Shown here: one piece after another, positions 17,348 through 26,362 of the stretch | Layout: every line of letters begins with the position of its first letter | Position numbering within the stretch: the stretch's first letter is position 1 | Origin: Flavobacteriaceae bacterium | GTDB taxonomy: Bacteria; Bacteroidota; Bacteroidia; Flavobacteriales; Flavobacteriaceae | Direction of reading: 5' to 3' | Length of the DNA: 46,494 bases | Assembly (NCBI GenBank): GCA_029249225.1 | Contig: JAQWHT010000131.1 | Coordinates: forward strand, 1-46,494 | Position numbers and translations under genes: made by a program | The notes under the pieces: model-generated | What the model was told of the DNA's origin: nothing | What the model saw: the letters and a program-made list of their open reading frames with translations, nothing else | Database searches by the model: none

Positions 17348-18604
17348 ATGAGCCAAAAGAATGTTGTTGTTATCGGTGGTGGGGTTGTAGGTTTGTGTAC
17401 AGCATACTATCTTTCTCAAGAAGGGCATCAAGTGACAGTCGTAGATAAGAGTAATCTTAATTCTGGCGCCTCTCATGTAAACGCGGGCTACCTTACTCCC
17501 AGTCATATTATTCCGATGGCTGCTCCTGGGATGATTTCTAAAGGATTTAGATGGATGTTTAAAGCTTCTAGTCCTTTTTATATTAAACCTCGTTTGGATA
17601 GTGACTTAATTCGATGGGGGATACGGTTTATGAAATCTTGTACTCCTGTTCATGTTCAAAGGTCGATGAGGGCCATACTCGACATCAATTTGTTGAGTAA
17701 AGAGCTTTATGTTGAAATGCAACAAAACACCTACTTTGATTTTCATTTGGAAACTAAAGGTCTTTTAATGGCCTTTAAAACATCTAAAGCTGAAAAAGAA
17801 GAAGCTGAGGTAGTTTCCCGAGCAAAAGATCTTGGTTTAAAAATAAAACAATTGAGCCCAGAAGAAGTTCTGAAAAAGCAACCTGGAATAGCTATGGATA
17901 TTGCTGGCGCTTTTTGGTATGAAAGCGATGCACATAGTACACCGGAATTATTTATGCAAAATTTAATTGGGGTATTAAAGAAAAAAGGAGTGCAATTTAT
18001 TTTAGAGCAAGAGGTTACGCATTTTAAATCAAAAGGCAATCAGATTCAATCAGTACACACCCAAAAACAAGAGATTCGGGCAGATGAGGTGGTTATTGCC
18101 AGCGGTGCTTGGTCCGAATCTCTCCTTAAACAATTGGGAATTCAACTTTCTGTTCAGGCAGGGAAAGGATATAGACTGAATCTCAATCAACCAACAGCAA
18201 TCACTGTACCAGCTATATTATTGGAGGCTAAGGTCGCTGTAACACCTATGCAAGGGTTTACACGATTTGGGGGGACAATGGAACTTTCAGGGATCAATCA
18301 TAAAATTAATTCAAGACGAGTTTCCGCCATTGCTCAAGCGGCATCAGATTATTATCCTCAAGTAAATGTTACTCAAGAAGCTATTGATAGTGTTGAGTGT
18401 GGTTTACGTCCTCTTTCACCGGATGGCTTACCTTTTATTGGTCGACATTCAAAATGTAAAAATATAGTTTTAGCTACTGGGCATTCAATGATGGGGTGGA
18501 GTTTAGGACCAGCCACAGGGAAACTAGTTTCTGAGTTGATTTCCAATCATGATACTTCAATTTCTATTGACCATTTTGCTCCTGAGAGAGTTTATGGCAA
18601 CTAA
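17348..18604 (+). CDS. FAD-dependent D-amino acid dehydrogenase (probable cis-4-hydroxy-D-proline dehydrogenase)
   Basis: A 418-residue DAO/DadA-family flavoprotein. The N-terminal VVVIGGGVVGLCTAYYL is the FAD-binding Rossmann fold; the C-terminal GLRPLSPDGLPFIGRH and ATGHSMMGWSLGPATGKL blocks are the family's second FAD-contact region. In this operon the expected reaction is oxidation of cis-4-hydroxy-D-proline to 1-pyrroline-4-hydroxy-2-carboxylate, with electrons passed to the respiratory chain. A general DadA role on D-alanine is the alternative, but the neighbours favour hydroxyproline. It is the last gene of the operon and its stop overlaps, tail to tail, the stop of the barrel protein gene by 4 bases. 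Confidence 0.9.
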   Translation: MSQKNVVVIGGGVVGLCTAYYLSQEGHQVTVVDKSNLNSGASHVNAGYLTPSHIIPMAAPGMISKGFRWMFKASSPFYIKPRLDSDLIRWGIRFMKSCTPVHVQRSMRAILDINLLSKELYVEMQQNTYFDFHLETKGLLMAFKTSKAEKEEAEVVSRAKDLGLKIKQLSPEEVLKKQPGIAMDIAGAFWYESDAHSTPELFMQNLIGVLKKKGVQFILEQEVTHFKSKGNQIQSVHTQKQEIRADEVVIASGAWSESLLKQLGIQLSVQAGKGYRLNLNQPTAITVPAILLEAKVAVTPMQGFTRFGGTMELSGINHKINSRRVSAIAQAASDYYPQVNVTQEAIDSVECGLRPLSPDGLPFIGRHSKCKNIVLATGHSMMGWSLGPATGKLVSELISNHDTSISIDHFAPERVYGN

Positions 18605-19461
18605 AAATTAAAGAAAATACCTCCTGAAAAAGTTTGTGTTTTATAGATTACCCTTCCAAAAAGAGGATGTGTTACTGTGGCAGAAACACCCCATTTTTCA
18701 CCAAGATTAAAAGCCATTTCCCCCCCTAGAATAACACTTTCTACATTATTTGCAAAAATACTCCCATTAGAATTTGAGGCATCTAATGTACCGTTGTACA
18801 AAGGTTTAATCCAATGCAAACGTGAAAGGATTAAAAGTTTATTATTAATAAATTGGGTGCCTGTTTCAAAATAACTATGAATTTCATCAGAAAATCCTTT
18901 AGATCTGTTATTAATACCAAAATAGGATTTCAAATAGAAATTTTGTTTACCAATACCATATCCACTCCCTACGCTAAGTTGGATTAGTTGATTGAACTCT
19001 CCATCTCCAGTTTGATAACTGCCGTCAGTTCCACCATGAGCGTTTCCTGATGGAATTCCAAGGGTTACTGTGGATGAAAGCACCCATTTCCCCTCTGTTT
19101 TAAAACCGTATTCAAACCCCAAATTTATGTCACCAAAACCGTTGTATTCTTGCCTCGGTTCATAAATTTTCCCATTAGTTTTTGAAACTTGAGCAAACTG
19201 ATAATTCTTGACAAGAAAAGGAATGTAGGCAATTAAATTAACTTTTTTAAAAAACCCTAATTGAGCGTAGAAACTACTAATAAAGAGCCCTCTTGTGGCA
19301 TTGGGGTCCACTTTTCCCTGATCGGTATAGTGTTCGTTGGCAAGTAATGACCAGCTCCCAATTTTGTAATAGCCCTTCCCTTTTTCATTAATCCATTGCG
19401 CTTGGGAATAGTAAAAGGCGAATAGTACTATCATTGTAAAGTATAAGTTATTCTTCTTCAT
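18601..19461 (-). CDS. Predicted outer-membrane beta-barrel protein
   Basis: A 286-residue exported protein with a signal peptide (MKKNNLYFTMIVLFAFYYSQAQ, cleavage probably after AQA/Q). The mature part is made of alternating amphipathic strands rich in Gly, Tyr, Phe and Asn, and ends in GIFFNF. A terminal Phe is the usual outer-membrane insertion signal for barrels. I do not recognise a specific family; it resembles uncharacterised transporter-like barrels of Bacteroidota (12-14 strands by eye). Its ATG overlaps by one base the stop of the DM13 lipoprotein gene (TAATG), so the two are translationally coupled and may work together in the envelope. Confidence 0.75.
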   Translation of the reverse strand: MKKNNLYFTMIVLFAFYYSQAQWINEKGKGYYKIGSWSLLANEHYTDQGKVDPNATRGLFISSFYAQLGFFKKVNLIAYIPFLVKNYQFAQVSKTNGKIYEPRQEYNGFGDINLGFEYGFKTEGKWVLSSTVTLGIPSGNAHGGTDGSYQTGDGEFNQLIQLSVGSGYGIGKQNFYLKSYFGINNRSKGFSDEIHSYFETGTQFINNKLLILSRLHWIKPLYNGTLDASNSNGSIFANNVESVILGGEMAFNLGEKWGVSATVTHPLFGRVIYKTQTFSGGIFFNF

Positions 19462-20471
19462 TAATCATAAATTTTAGCTTCACCAACTTTGACGTTAAAC
19501 GGTTTACACCAATACAATAAATACTGATAATCCATCAATCCAATTGAAGTGGGAAGTTGATACGAATGAGCACCACTAAAAACACTAACTGCTCCAATTT
19601 CAAAAGCTTGTTGTGTTGTGTTGAGATTGTTTGATAAATAAACGTAAAGTCCAGGAAGGGTAATTGAAGCTTTATAGTCTTCACCCAAACTCAAAAGAAG
19701 TCCGTCATCTGTTTCAGATAAAGTAAAACTTCCCTCAAGTGTGTATCCGCTTTTAGTTTCTAGATTTCCAGAGTAAGAGGTTTTGGTTTCCATCATTATA
19801 GCAATCACCTCGATATAATTTTGAACAAGGATAGTGGTGTCAGAAACAACAACAGAAACAGTTACAGTTGCTACACCTGATGTGATTGCAGTCACTAAAC
19901 CGTTTTCATCCACTTCGAGTATGGTATCATCCGAGCTGCTCCAGTTTAATTCAGGTGTAGCGTTTTCATTTTCACCTTGAAAATCTACTTCAAATTGATA
20001 ACTGGTTTGTTCAAAGATTTCAGAAATACTGTTTGTTATGTCAAGTGTTGGAGTCCTTGACGCGGAAATTGTATTATCATTTTCTTCGGTGTATGGGATC
20101 ATTGTTTCAGGATCAGGATTCAATATGACATTACTGATTACAGAAATACTAATTTTAGCTTCAATGGTTGTGCCCTCCTCTGAAACGGTCTGAGCGGTTA
20201 GTTGAGCTGTGCCTTCCATTTTAGTTGTAGCTTTTCCGGTAGTTTCTATGAAAATAATTTCAGGATTTGAACTAGTCCACTGTATAGATGCATCTTCTAC
20301 ACGGTCACCGATATTGTTAAAATAGAAAGCATTAAGTTTAAATGAGGCTCCAACAGGTGCTTTTTCGATTGTAGTTGTGATTCTTAGAGTTGGTGGCACA
20401 TAATCCTCTATTAAATCTATTCCACTACAGGACAGGAACAATAAAAAAACAAAAGAAATGAGGGGCTTCAT
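19461..20471 (-). CDS. Lipoprotein with two Ig-like (BIG2) repeats and a C-terminal DM13 domain
   Basis: A 336-residue lipoprotein: the signal peptide ends in LFLSC with Cys15. Two bacterial Ig-like repeats follow, at residues ~25-115 (ASIQWTSSNPEIIFIE...GTAQLTAQ) and ~135-225 (ELNWSSSDDTILEVDENGLVTAITSGVATVTV). From ~235 to the end the pattern GSFTLSE.DDGLLLSLGEDYKAS...LYVYLS...YQYLLYWCKPFNVKVGEAKI matches the DM13 domain, whose near-invariant Cys (Cys322) has been proposed to act in redox or metal chemistry. It lies 62 bp after hemB and is coupled to the barrel gene. A promoter-like sequence sits just upstream, so it may be expressed with or apart from the heme genes. The function is unknown. 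Confidence 0.78.
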   Translation of the reverse strand: MKPLISFVFLLFLSCSGIDLIEDYVPPTLRITTTIEKAPVGASFKLNAFYFNNIGDRVEDASIQWTSSNPEIIFIETTGKATTKMEGTAQLTAQTVSEEGTTIEAKISISVISNVILNPDPETMIPYTEENDNTISASRTPTLDITNSISEIFEQTSYQFEVDFQGENENATPELNWSSSDDTILEVDENGLVTAITSGVATVTVSVVVSDTTILVQNYIEVIAIMMETKTSYSGNLETKSGYTLEGSFTLSETDDGLLLSLGEDYKASITLPGLYVYLSNNLNTTQQAFEIGAVSVFSGAHSYQLPTSIGLMDYQYLLYWCKPFNVKVGEAKIYD

Positions 20472-20499
20472 TTTTCACAATTTGGGATTTTCTAAAAAA

Positions 20500-20530
20500 T
20501 AAATATAAGTTATTTTTACGACTGGTACAA
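20500..20530 (-). promoter_or_regulatory. Possible promoter for the DM13 lipoprotein-barrel pair
   Basis: On the minus strand a TTG (20528-20530) is followed after 20 bases by TATATTTA (20500-20507), which differs from the -7 consensus TAnnTTTG only in the last base. The spacing fits Bacteroidota promoters. It lies between the hemB stop and the lipoprotein ATG at 20471, about 29 bases from the start. Confidence 0.35.
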
Positions 20531-20533
20531 CAC

Positions 20534-21505
20534 TTAGATTAGTTTGGTGGCTTCTTCGGCAAAATAGGTTGCGATGAGTTGTGCTCCTGCTCGTTTAAAA
20601 CTAAGTAATTGCTCCAGCATAACCTGATCGTGATCCAGCCACCCTTGCGCTGCTGCGGCTTTGAGCATGGCATATTCTCCACTTACTTGATAGGCCGCTA
20701 TAGGAGTTTGAATGTTGTTTTTTAAATCTCTGATGATGTCTAAGTAGGCCAAGCCTGGCTTGACCATGACAATATCTGCTCCTTCATTGATATCTCGTTG
20801 AGTTTCTTCTAAAGCTTCTTGTCGATTTCCAATATCCATTTGATAGGTTTTTTTATCTCCAAATCCAGGTGCTGAATCTAAAGCATCCCGAAAAGGACCG
20901 TAAAAAGCCGAAGCATATTTTGCACTATAACTCATAATCATAGTGTCATGAAATTGAGCATCTTCCAGTTGGTTTCGTATAGCTAATACACGACCATCCA
21001 TCATATCACTTGGAGCCACTACATCTGCACCTGCTTGAGCATGCGAAAGTGCCATTTCTGACAGCACAGTTACGGTAGGGTCGTTAAGAACTTTTCCTTT
21101 TTCAACTATACCGTCATGCCCAAACGAGGAATAGGGATCTAAAGCTACATCCGTCATGACAATCATTTCAGGGACCGCATTTTTGATTGTTTTTATTGCA
21201 CGTTGCATTAAACCAGTTGGATTTAAAGCCTCTGTACCCTTATTGTCTTTTAAATGATCTGCAACTTTGACGAAAAGTAAAATTGCTTTTAAATCTTGTT
21301 TCCAAAGGGAGACAGCTTTGGCTGCAAGCAAATCCAATGACAATCTGAAATATCCGGGCATGGAGGGGATTGCTTCTTTGAGTTGTTTGCCTTCAACGAC
21401 AAACAAGGGAACGATAAAATCATTGGGAGTAAGATGATGCTCTTGGAGTAAACTCCTCATACTGGATGAATTCCTTGTTCTTCTATTACGATTTAACGGA
21501 TACAT
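20534..21505 (-). CDS. hemB: Porphobilinogen synthase (delta-aminolevulinate dehydratase)
   Basis: A 323-residue cytoplasmic enzyme that condenses two 5-aminolevulinate molecules to porphobilinogen. The two Schiff-base lysines are Lys196 (MSYSAKYAS) and Lys249 (VMVKPGLAYLD). The usual RMRR-like N-terminus (RNRRTRNSSSMRSL) and the FYGPFRDA block are present. The metal-site loop (TDVALDPYSSFGHDG) has no cysteine triplet, so this is the magnesium-type rather than the zinc-type enzyme. It follows the CPA1 antiporter gene by 5 bases and so belongs to the heme operon. Confidence 0.96.
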   Translation of the reverse strand: MYPLNRNRRTRNSSSMRSLLQEHHLTPNDFIVPLFVVEGKQLKEAIPSMPGYFRLSLDLLAAKAVSLWKQDLKAILLFVKVADHLKDNKGTEALNPTGLMQRAIKTIKNAVPEMIVMTDVALDPYSSFGHDGIVEKGKVLNDPTVTVLSEMALSHAQAGADVVAPSDMMDGRVLAIRNQLEDAQFHDTMIMSYSAKYASAFYGPFRDALDSAPGFGDKKTYQMDIGNRQEALEETQRDINEGADIVMVKPGLAYLDIIRDLKNNIQTPIAAYQVSGEYAMLKAAAAQGWLDHDQVMLEQLLSFKRAGAQLIATYFAEEATKLI

Positions 21506-21510
21506 GGTCT

Positions 21511-22815
21511 TTAATTTAGTGAGTCTTCGGCTTCATTTTTAGACAGTTCGTGGCTATCAATATTCATTTCTACAGTGAGAGGAGTTTCTTCCTCAATTTC
21601 ATTTTCAACTTCAGAAGGTTCTGCTTTTTTTAGTGTCCCAATGAGCATGACTAACATCGAACTTAAAATAATAATTAAGAGAACACGTTCGTCGATTGGA
21701 CTTGTTGACAAATCAATAAACCCAACTTCCTTTAATTGAATAAAAAGTAAGATACTAATAAGCCCTCTGGGAGACATATACACTAAAGGGCTAGGCTTTA
21801 TCTTAAATGTGGTTGCCGTAAAATAGGTATACCTTAGAAGTAACATAATCAATATGATCAGTACACCATAAAATAGAGGTTGGATGGAATTAAAATCTGA
21901 AAGTTGTATCGAAAATCCAAAAAACAAGAAAAAGAAAGTACGAACTATAAAAGTAGATTCCGCAGTGAGGATATGAAATTCATGTAATTCTTTTTCTGTT
22001 TGTTCCAGATCCAAATAATTTTTTAAAAACTGAGGCAAAAGACTTTTGACATTACTCAAGAAGATCCCAAAAATGAAAATTGTAACCAATGCAGGGAGAT
22101 GAAAGAGCTTTCCAAATGCATAAACCAAAATTAATAACGCTAGGATAAGGAAAAATTTTACATGGTGATCAATCTGTCTCATTAGCCTAAAAAGAACATA
22201 GGTTATCGCCACAGAAATTACAATAACCCCTAAAATTTGAAGAAAAAGAGAAACTAAGGGTGTGGTTCCGATTAAGGCTTGTTGTGCTTCAAACTGACGT
22301 AAGGCGTAATTAAAAATCATGATTCCTAAAATATCCGAAAATGTCGATTCATAAACTACAAATTCACGATCTTGTTCAAGTAAACCTGCAGCGGAAGGAA
22401 TAGCAACAGCACTACTTATAATAGCTAAAGGAATTGCTGTAAGGGTTGCAAGCTGGGTGTTCATTTGGAATAGGTTTGTAAATATCCATTGTAATGCTGC
22501 TATGTTCAGAACTAAAATAACTAGGGCAGCAAAAAAACCTTTTAGAATTAGTGAAAGTTTATCTTTTTTAATTTCTAACTCTAAAGCCCCTTCTAAAACA
22601 ATTAATATTAAACCAATTGTTCCCAACACTGGAATGAGGTTGTCTAAAAAATCAAGTTGGTCATAGCCGTAAGCAGACATAATTGCTCTCACTACTATAC
22701 CGGTAAACATCAATAAGATTACTGCAGGAAATTTTGTTTTCCTTGAAAAGGCATCAAATAGATAAGAAAAAATTATCAGTAAAGGAAAAACAAATAAAAT
22801 GATAAGGGTATTCAT
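21511..22815 (-). CDS. Cation:proton antiporter, CPA1/NhaP-like
   Basis: A 434-residue integral membrane protein with about 12 hydrophobic segments and a charged cytoplasmic tail of about 45 residues rich in Glu. Features of monovalent cation:proton antiporters are visible: the IVVRAIMSAYG region after TM2, ILIVLEGALELE (the acidic position in the ion-path helix), AIISSAVAIPSAAGLL, and the YESTFSDILGIMIFNY segment with an Asp in a helix. It probably exchanges Na+ or K+ for H+. The gene lies inside the heme operon, 53 bp after hemF and 5 bp before hemB. No link of such transporters to tetrapyrrole synthesis is known to me. Confidence 0.88.
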   Translation of the reverse strand: MNTLIILFVFPLLIIFSYLFDAFSRKTKFPAVILLMFTGIVVRAIMSAYGYDQLDFLDNLIPVLGTIGLILIVLEGALELEIKKDKLSLILKGFFAALVILVLNIAALQWIFTNLFQMNTQLATLTAIPLAIISSAVAIPSAAGLLEQDREFVVYESTFSDILGIMIFNYALRQFEAQQALIGTTPLVSLFLQILGVIVISVAITYVLFRLMRQIDHHVKFFLILALLILVYAFGKLFHLPALVTIFIFGIFLSNVKSLLPQFLKNYLDLEQTEKELHEFHILTAESTFIVRTFFFLFFGFSIQLSDFNSIQPLFYGVLIILIMLLLRYTYFTATTFKIKPSPLVYMSPRGLISILLFIQLKEVGFIDLSTSPIDERVLLIIILSSMLVMLIGTLKKAEPSEVENEIEEETPLTVEMNIDSHELSKNEAEDSLN

Positions 22816-22868
22816 GAGCTCTTAATTTGAGTTTAAAATACAAAATTTGAATCGTAGTTATAACTTAA

Positions 22869-23771
22869 TTAAACCCATTCCTTTGGATTTTTCAAAACAT
22901 TTAAAAGTTTTTGTTCTTCACTACCTTCTTCAGTTACATAGTTATAGCGCCATTGGACATGAGGAGGAAGGCTCATCAAAATACTTTCAATACGCCCTTT
23001 GGTCTTGAGTCCAAAAAGAGTTCCTCTATCATGAATTAAATTGAATTCCACATAGCGACCTCTTCTTATTTCTTGCCAATTACGGTGACTCTCTTTGTAA
23101 GGGAGGTCTTTTCTTTTTTTCAAAAGGGGTAAATAAGCATCTAAAAATACATTCCCAATTTCAGTTACAAAATCGTAGCGTTCTTGGATATTGAAATTTT
23201 CATCTGATTTTAAATAGTCAAAAAAGAGTCCTCCCACGCCACGAGCTTCATCTCTATGTTCATTATAAAAATAAAGGTCACAATGATTTTTAAATTCTTT
23301 GTAAAAATCAGGATGATGTTTGTCGCAAGCTTTTTTGCATTGCTGATGAAAATGGATTACATCTTCTTCGAAAAGGTAATAGGGAGTAAGATCTTGTCCT
23401 CCGCCAAACCATTGATCAATAAGGTTTCCGTTTTGGTCGTACATTTCAAAGTAACGCCAGTTGGCATGTACCGTAGGAGCCATTGGGTTTTTTGGATGAA
23501 TCACTAAGCTCAAACCACAGGCAAAAAAATCAACCTCACCTACATTGAAATAAGTTTGCATGCTTTTAGGCAATGGTCCATGTACAGCTGAAATATTTAC
23601 ACCACCTTTTTCAATTACCAGTCCGTTTTCAATAATCCTACTTTGACCCCCACCACCTTCCTCACGTTCCCATTGGTCTTCTTTAAATTTTGCTTGACCA
23701 TCTATTAGTTCGAGTGCTTGTGTAATTTGATTTTGCAGTTTTTGGATGTATTTGTAAAATTGATCTTTCAT
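22869..23771 (-). CDS. hemF: Oxygen-dependent coproporphyrinogen III oxidase
   Basis: A 300-residue enzyme that decarboxylates two propionates of coproporphyrinogen III to vinyls, giving protoporphyrinogen IX with O2 as oxidant. Characteristic blocks are WEREEGGGGQSRI, GVNISAVHG, FACGLSLVIHPKNPMAPTVHANWRYFE, FGGGQDLTPYY, RGVGGLFFDYL and RRGRYVEFNLIHDRGT. The oxygen-independent HemN is not in this window. It is the next gene after hemE (9-bp gap) in the heme operon. Confidence 0.97.
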   Translation of the reverse strand: MKDQFYKYIQKLQNQITQALELIDGQAKFKEDQWEREEGGGGQSRIIENGLVIEKGGVNISAVHGPLPKSMQTYFNVGEVDFFACGLSLVIHPKNPMAPTVHANWRYFEMYDQNGNLIDQWFGGGQDLTPYYLFEEDVIHFHQQCKKACDKHHPDFYKEFKNHCDLYFYNEHRDEARGVGGLFFDYLKSDENFNIQERYDFVTEIGNVFLDAYLPLLKKRKDLPYKESHRNWQEIRRGRYVEFNLIHDRGTLFGLKTKGRIESILMSLPPHVQWRYNYVTEEGSEEQKLLNVLKNPKEWV

Positions 23772-23780
23772 GAGGTGAAA

Positions 23781-24803
23781 TTAATAGTACGATTTTACGG
23801 CATCTACAAATGCTTTTGCATGGTCTACAGGTATATTGGGTAAAATACCGTGACCCAAATTTACAATGTAACGATCTTTGCCGAACTCATTAATCATATT
23901 CCAAACAGCTTCGGTAATTTCAGGTATGGGTGAAAGTAAACGAGAGGGATCAAAATTTCCTTGAAGGGTGATTTGACCTCCTGAAAGATAGCGAGCATTT
24001 CTCGCAGAACAAGTCCAATCTACACCCAATGCAGCGGCACCTGATTTCCCCATTTCATTTAAAGCAAACCAACAGCCCTTACCAAAAACGATCACGGGTA
24101 TTTCATCTTTAAGGGCATCAATAATTTGTTGGATATAAGGCCAAGAAAAAAGTTGATAATCTGTTGGAGAAAGTAAGCCTCCCCAAGAGTCAAATACCTG
24201 AACAGCATTAACTCCTGAGTTTACTTTTTCTTTAAGATAAGCAATGGTTGTATCTGTAATTTTTTGAAGCAGTTGATGTGCAGCTTCGGGTTGACTGAAA
24301 CAAAATGTTTTGGCTTTGTCAAATGTTTTTGAACCTTGTCCTTGAACTGCATAACACAATAATGTCCATGGTGATCCTGCAAAACCAATTAGTGGAACAC
24401 GATTTGATAGTTCCTGCTGTGTCATTTTTACTGCGTCTAAAACATAACCAAGATGCTCGTGTATATCAGGAACAATAGCTTGGTTTACATCGGCTTGAGA
24501 GCGAATTGGATTGGGAATCCATGGGCCCACCCCATCTTTCATTTCTACTGGAATTTGCATGGCTTGAAGGACCACCAAAATATCACTAAAAAGGATGGCT
24601 GCATCAGGTCCTATCTGGTCTATTGGCATGATGGTGATTTCTGTGGCCAGCTCAGGGGTTTGACAACGGGTAAAGAAATCGTATTTTTCTTTAAGTACCA
24701 TGAAGTCTGGCAAATAACGTCCTGCTTGACGCATCATCCAGACAGGTGGTCTACGAACTGTTTCGCCTCTTAGGGCTTTTAAGAACAAATCATTTTTGAG
24801 CAT
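23781..24803 (-). CDS. hemE: Uroporphyrinogen decarboxylase
   Basis: A 340-residue enzyme that converts uroporphyrinogen III to coproporphyrinogen III by removing four carboxyl groups. Family signatures are [16 protein letters not shown] near the N-terminus (the substrate-binding Arg pair), ILFSDILV with the catalytic Asp, [16 protein letters not shown] and the C-terminal [12 protein letters not shown]. Length is normal. Its ATG lies inside the 3' end of hemD (14-base overlap), consistent with one polycistronic message. Confidence 0.97.
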   Translation of the reverse strand: MLKNDLFLKALRGETVRRPPVWMMRQAGRYLPDFMVLKEKYDFFTRCQTPELATEITIMPIDQIGPDAAILFSDILVVLQAMQIPVEMKDGVGPWIPNPIRSQADVNQAIVPDIHEHLGYVLDAVKMTQQELSNRVPLIGFAGSPWTLLCYAVQGQGSKTFDKAKTFCFSQPEAAHQLLQKITDTTIAYLKEKVNSGVNAVQVFDSWGGLLSPTDYQLFSWPYIQQIIDALKDEIPVIVFGKGCWFALNEMGKSGAAALGVDWTCSARNARYLSGGQITLQGNFDPSRLLSPIPEITEAVWNMINEFGKDRYIVNLGHGILPNIPVDHAKAFVDAVKSYY

Positions 24804-25467
24804 GGTAGTGTGTATAATATTTATAAATGCTTAAGAATAGTTTTGCTTCGTTGGGTTCATGAGCAATACTAAAATTTTGAGTGTAGGGTTTTAAAGCCGA
24901 AGCGGTTGTTTTTCCTATACAAAATCCGTGAGTTTTTGGGATCCAGGAATTCACTTTAAAAAAACTAGAAACTGCGGAGGGGCTATAAAATAAAATCCCA
25001 TCAAATTTTGTGTTAAATGTTTTCGGAGTGAGGTGGGTGTCATAAATTTCTACCACTTCAGAAGTTGAATTGTTTTCAGAGAAAAAATCTTCAATTTCAG
25101 GTCTTCTTCGCCTTCCACAAAAAAATGTAAATGCTTCATTTTTGTAGTTTTTTGATAAAAAATCAATTAAATCAGCTGAATTTTGCGCAAATTTGATCAC
25201 TTTTTGACCATTTTCTTCTATAATAGATTTTGTCTTTTCGCCTACACAAAAATACTTTTTATCCTTTAAAAAAGGTCTAATTCGGGTGTTTGAAAAAGCA
25301 ATATTTACTGCATTTTGACTGGTAAAAATTAAATATTCCTGAACAATATTGATTCGGACTGGTAGGTTTTTAGTTTGAATGAAAGCATGTTCAATTACGG
25401 TATAGCCATGTTGAACGAGTCGATCTTTCATGGAAAGTGAAAGTTTTTTTGTGGCTAGTAATCTCAT
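24790..25467 (-). CDS. hemD: Uroporphyrinogen-III synthase
   Basis: A 225-residue protein that cyclises hydroxymethylbilane while inverting ring D, giving uroporphyrinogen III. Sequence conservation in this family is low. The recognisable parts are the [13 protein letters not shown] segment, the [14 protein letters not shown] linker, a [14 protein letters not shown] segment and [10 protein letters not shown]. The position between hemC and hemE makes the call firm. It starts one base after hemC ends and overlaps hemE by 14 bases. Confidence 0.9.
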   Translation of the reverse strand: MRLLATKKLSLSMKDRLVQHGYTVIEHAFIQTKNLPVRINIVQEYLIFTSQNAVNIAFSNTRIRPFLKDKKYFCVGEKTKSIIEENGQKVIKFAQNSADLIDFLSKNYKNEAFTFFCGRRRRPEIEDFFSENNSTSEVVEIYDTHLTPKTFNTKFDGILFYSPSAVSSFFKVNSWIPKTHGFCIGKTTASALKPYTQNFSIAHEPNEAKLFLSIYKYYTHYHAQK

Positions 25468-25468
25468 C

Positions 25469-26362
25469 TTACATTTGAGATTTAATTTGATTTAACATCG
25501 AACGCCCTCCCTCTCTAAGAATTTTTTTTGCAGTTCTTATACCTAAATCTTTTGCTTGATGTAATGGAACATGATCTTCTTGAATGATGGCTTCTTTACC
25601 ATCAAGTGAAAAAAGACCACCTTTAAATTTCAAAATATCATTCTCAATATAAGAAAAAGCACCTATTGGCGCTGTACATCCTCCTTCAAGAGTATTTAAA
25701 AAAGTACGTTCAATAGTGGCGCAAAATTCAGTTTGCGGACAATTAATCTTTCTTAAAAGGGATTTAATTTCTGTATTGGATTTCAAATTTGTAACACCAA
25801 TAATTCCTTGAGAAGGTGCTGAAATCATCCAATCTAGAGGTTCGTAATTTAAATCAGAAAGGCCCAAACGTTCCAATCCAGCTTGAGCAAAAACAGCTCC
25901 TTCCCAAGTTGAGTCATCTAATTTTTTGAGTCTTTTTTGAACGTTGCCCCTTAGGTTTTCAACTTTATATTCAGGAAATTTTCTAAGCCATTGAGCTTTT
26001 CTTCTCAAACTTCCTGTAGCAATGATTTTATCCTGTTGCTTTTTTGAATTGTAAACCACAACATCTTGATGAGGTCCTCGTGCAACTACAGCACTAACTT
26101 CAATTCCACTTGCGAGTATTGTAGGGACGTCTTTAAGGCTGTGTACGGCAAGATCAATTTTTTCGTCAAGTAATGCGATGTCTAAGGCTTTGGTGAAAAT
26201 TCCTTGAATACCCATTTGGTATAAAGGATCTGTCAAGTTCTGATCTCCTTCACTTTCAACTGGTACTAATACTGAGGTAACTCCAAATTGATCTAATTGA
26301 TCTTTCACTAGGTTTGCTTGCCAAAGAGCGAGTGCACTTTTGCGTGTTCCTATCCGTATCAT
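25469..26362 (-). CDS. hemC: Hydroxymethylbilane synthase (porphobilinogen deaminase)
   Basis: A 297-residue enzyme that polymerises four porphobilinogen units into hydroxymethylbilane. IRIGTRKSALALWQA opens the protein, HSLKDVPT carries the conserved Lys/Asp, GSLRRKAQW contains the substrate-binding arginines, and Cys229 in LEGGCTAPIGA is the attachment site of the dipyrromethane cofactor. Domain order and length are normal. Its ATG overlaps the hemA stop by 4 bases. Confidence 0.97.
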   Translation of the reverse strand: MIRIGTRKSALALWQANLVKDQLDQFGVTSVLVPVESEGDQNLTDPLYQMGIQGIFTKALDIALLDEKIDLAVHSLKDVPTILASGIEVSAVVARGPHQDVVVYNSKKQQDKIIATGSLRRKAQWLRKFPEYKVENLRGNVQKRLKKLDDSTWEGAVFAQAGLERLGLSDLNYEPLDWMISAPSQGIIGVTNLKSNTEIKSLLRKINCPQTEFCATIERTFLNTLEGGCTAPIGAFSYIENDILKFKGGLFSLDGKEAIIQEDHVPLHQAKDLGIRTAKKILREGGRSMLNQIKSQM

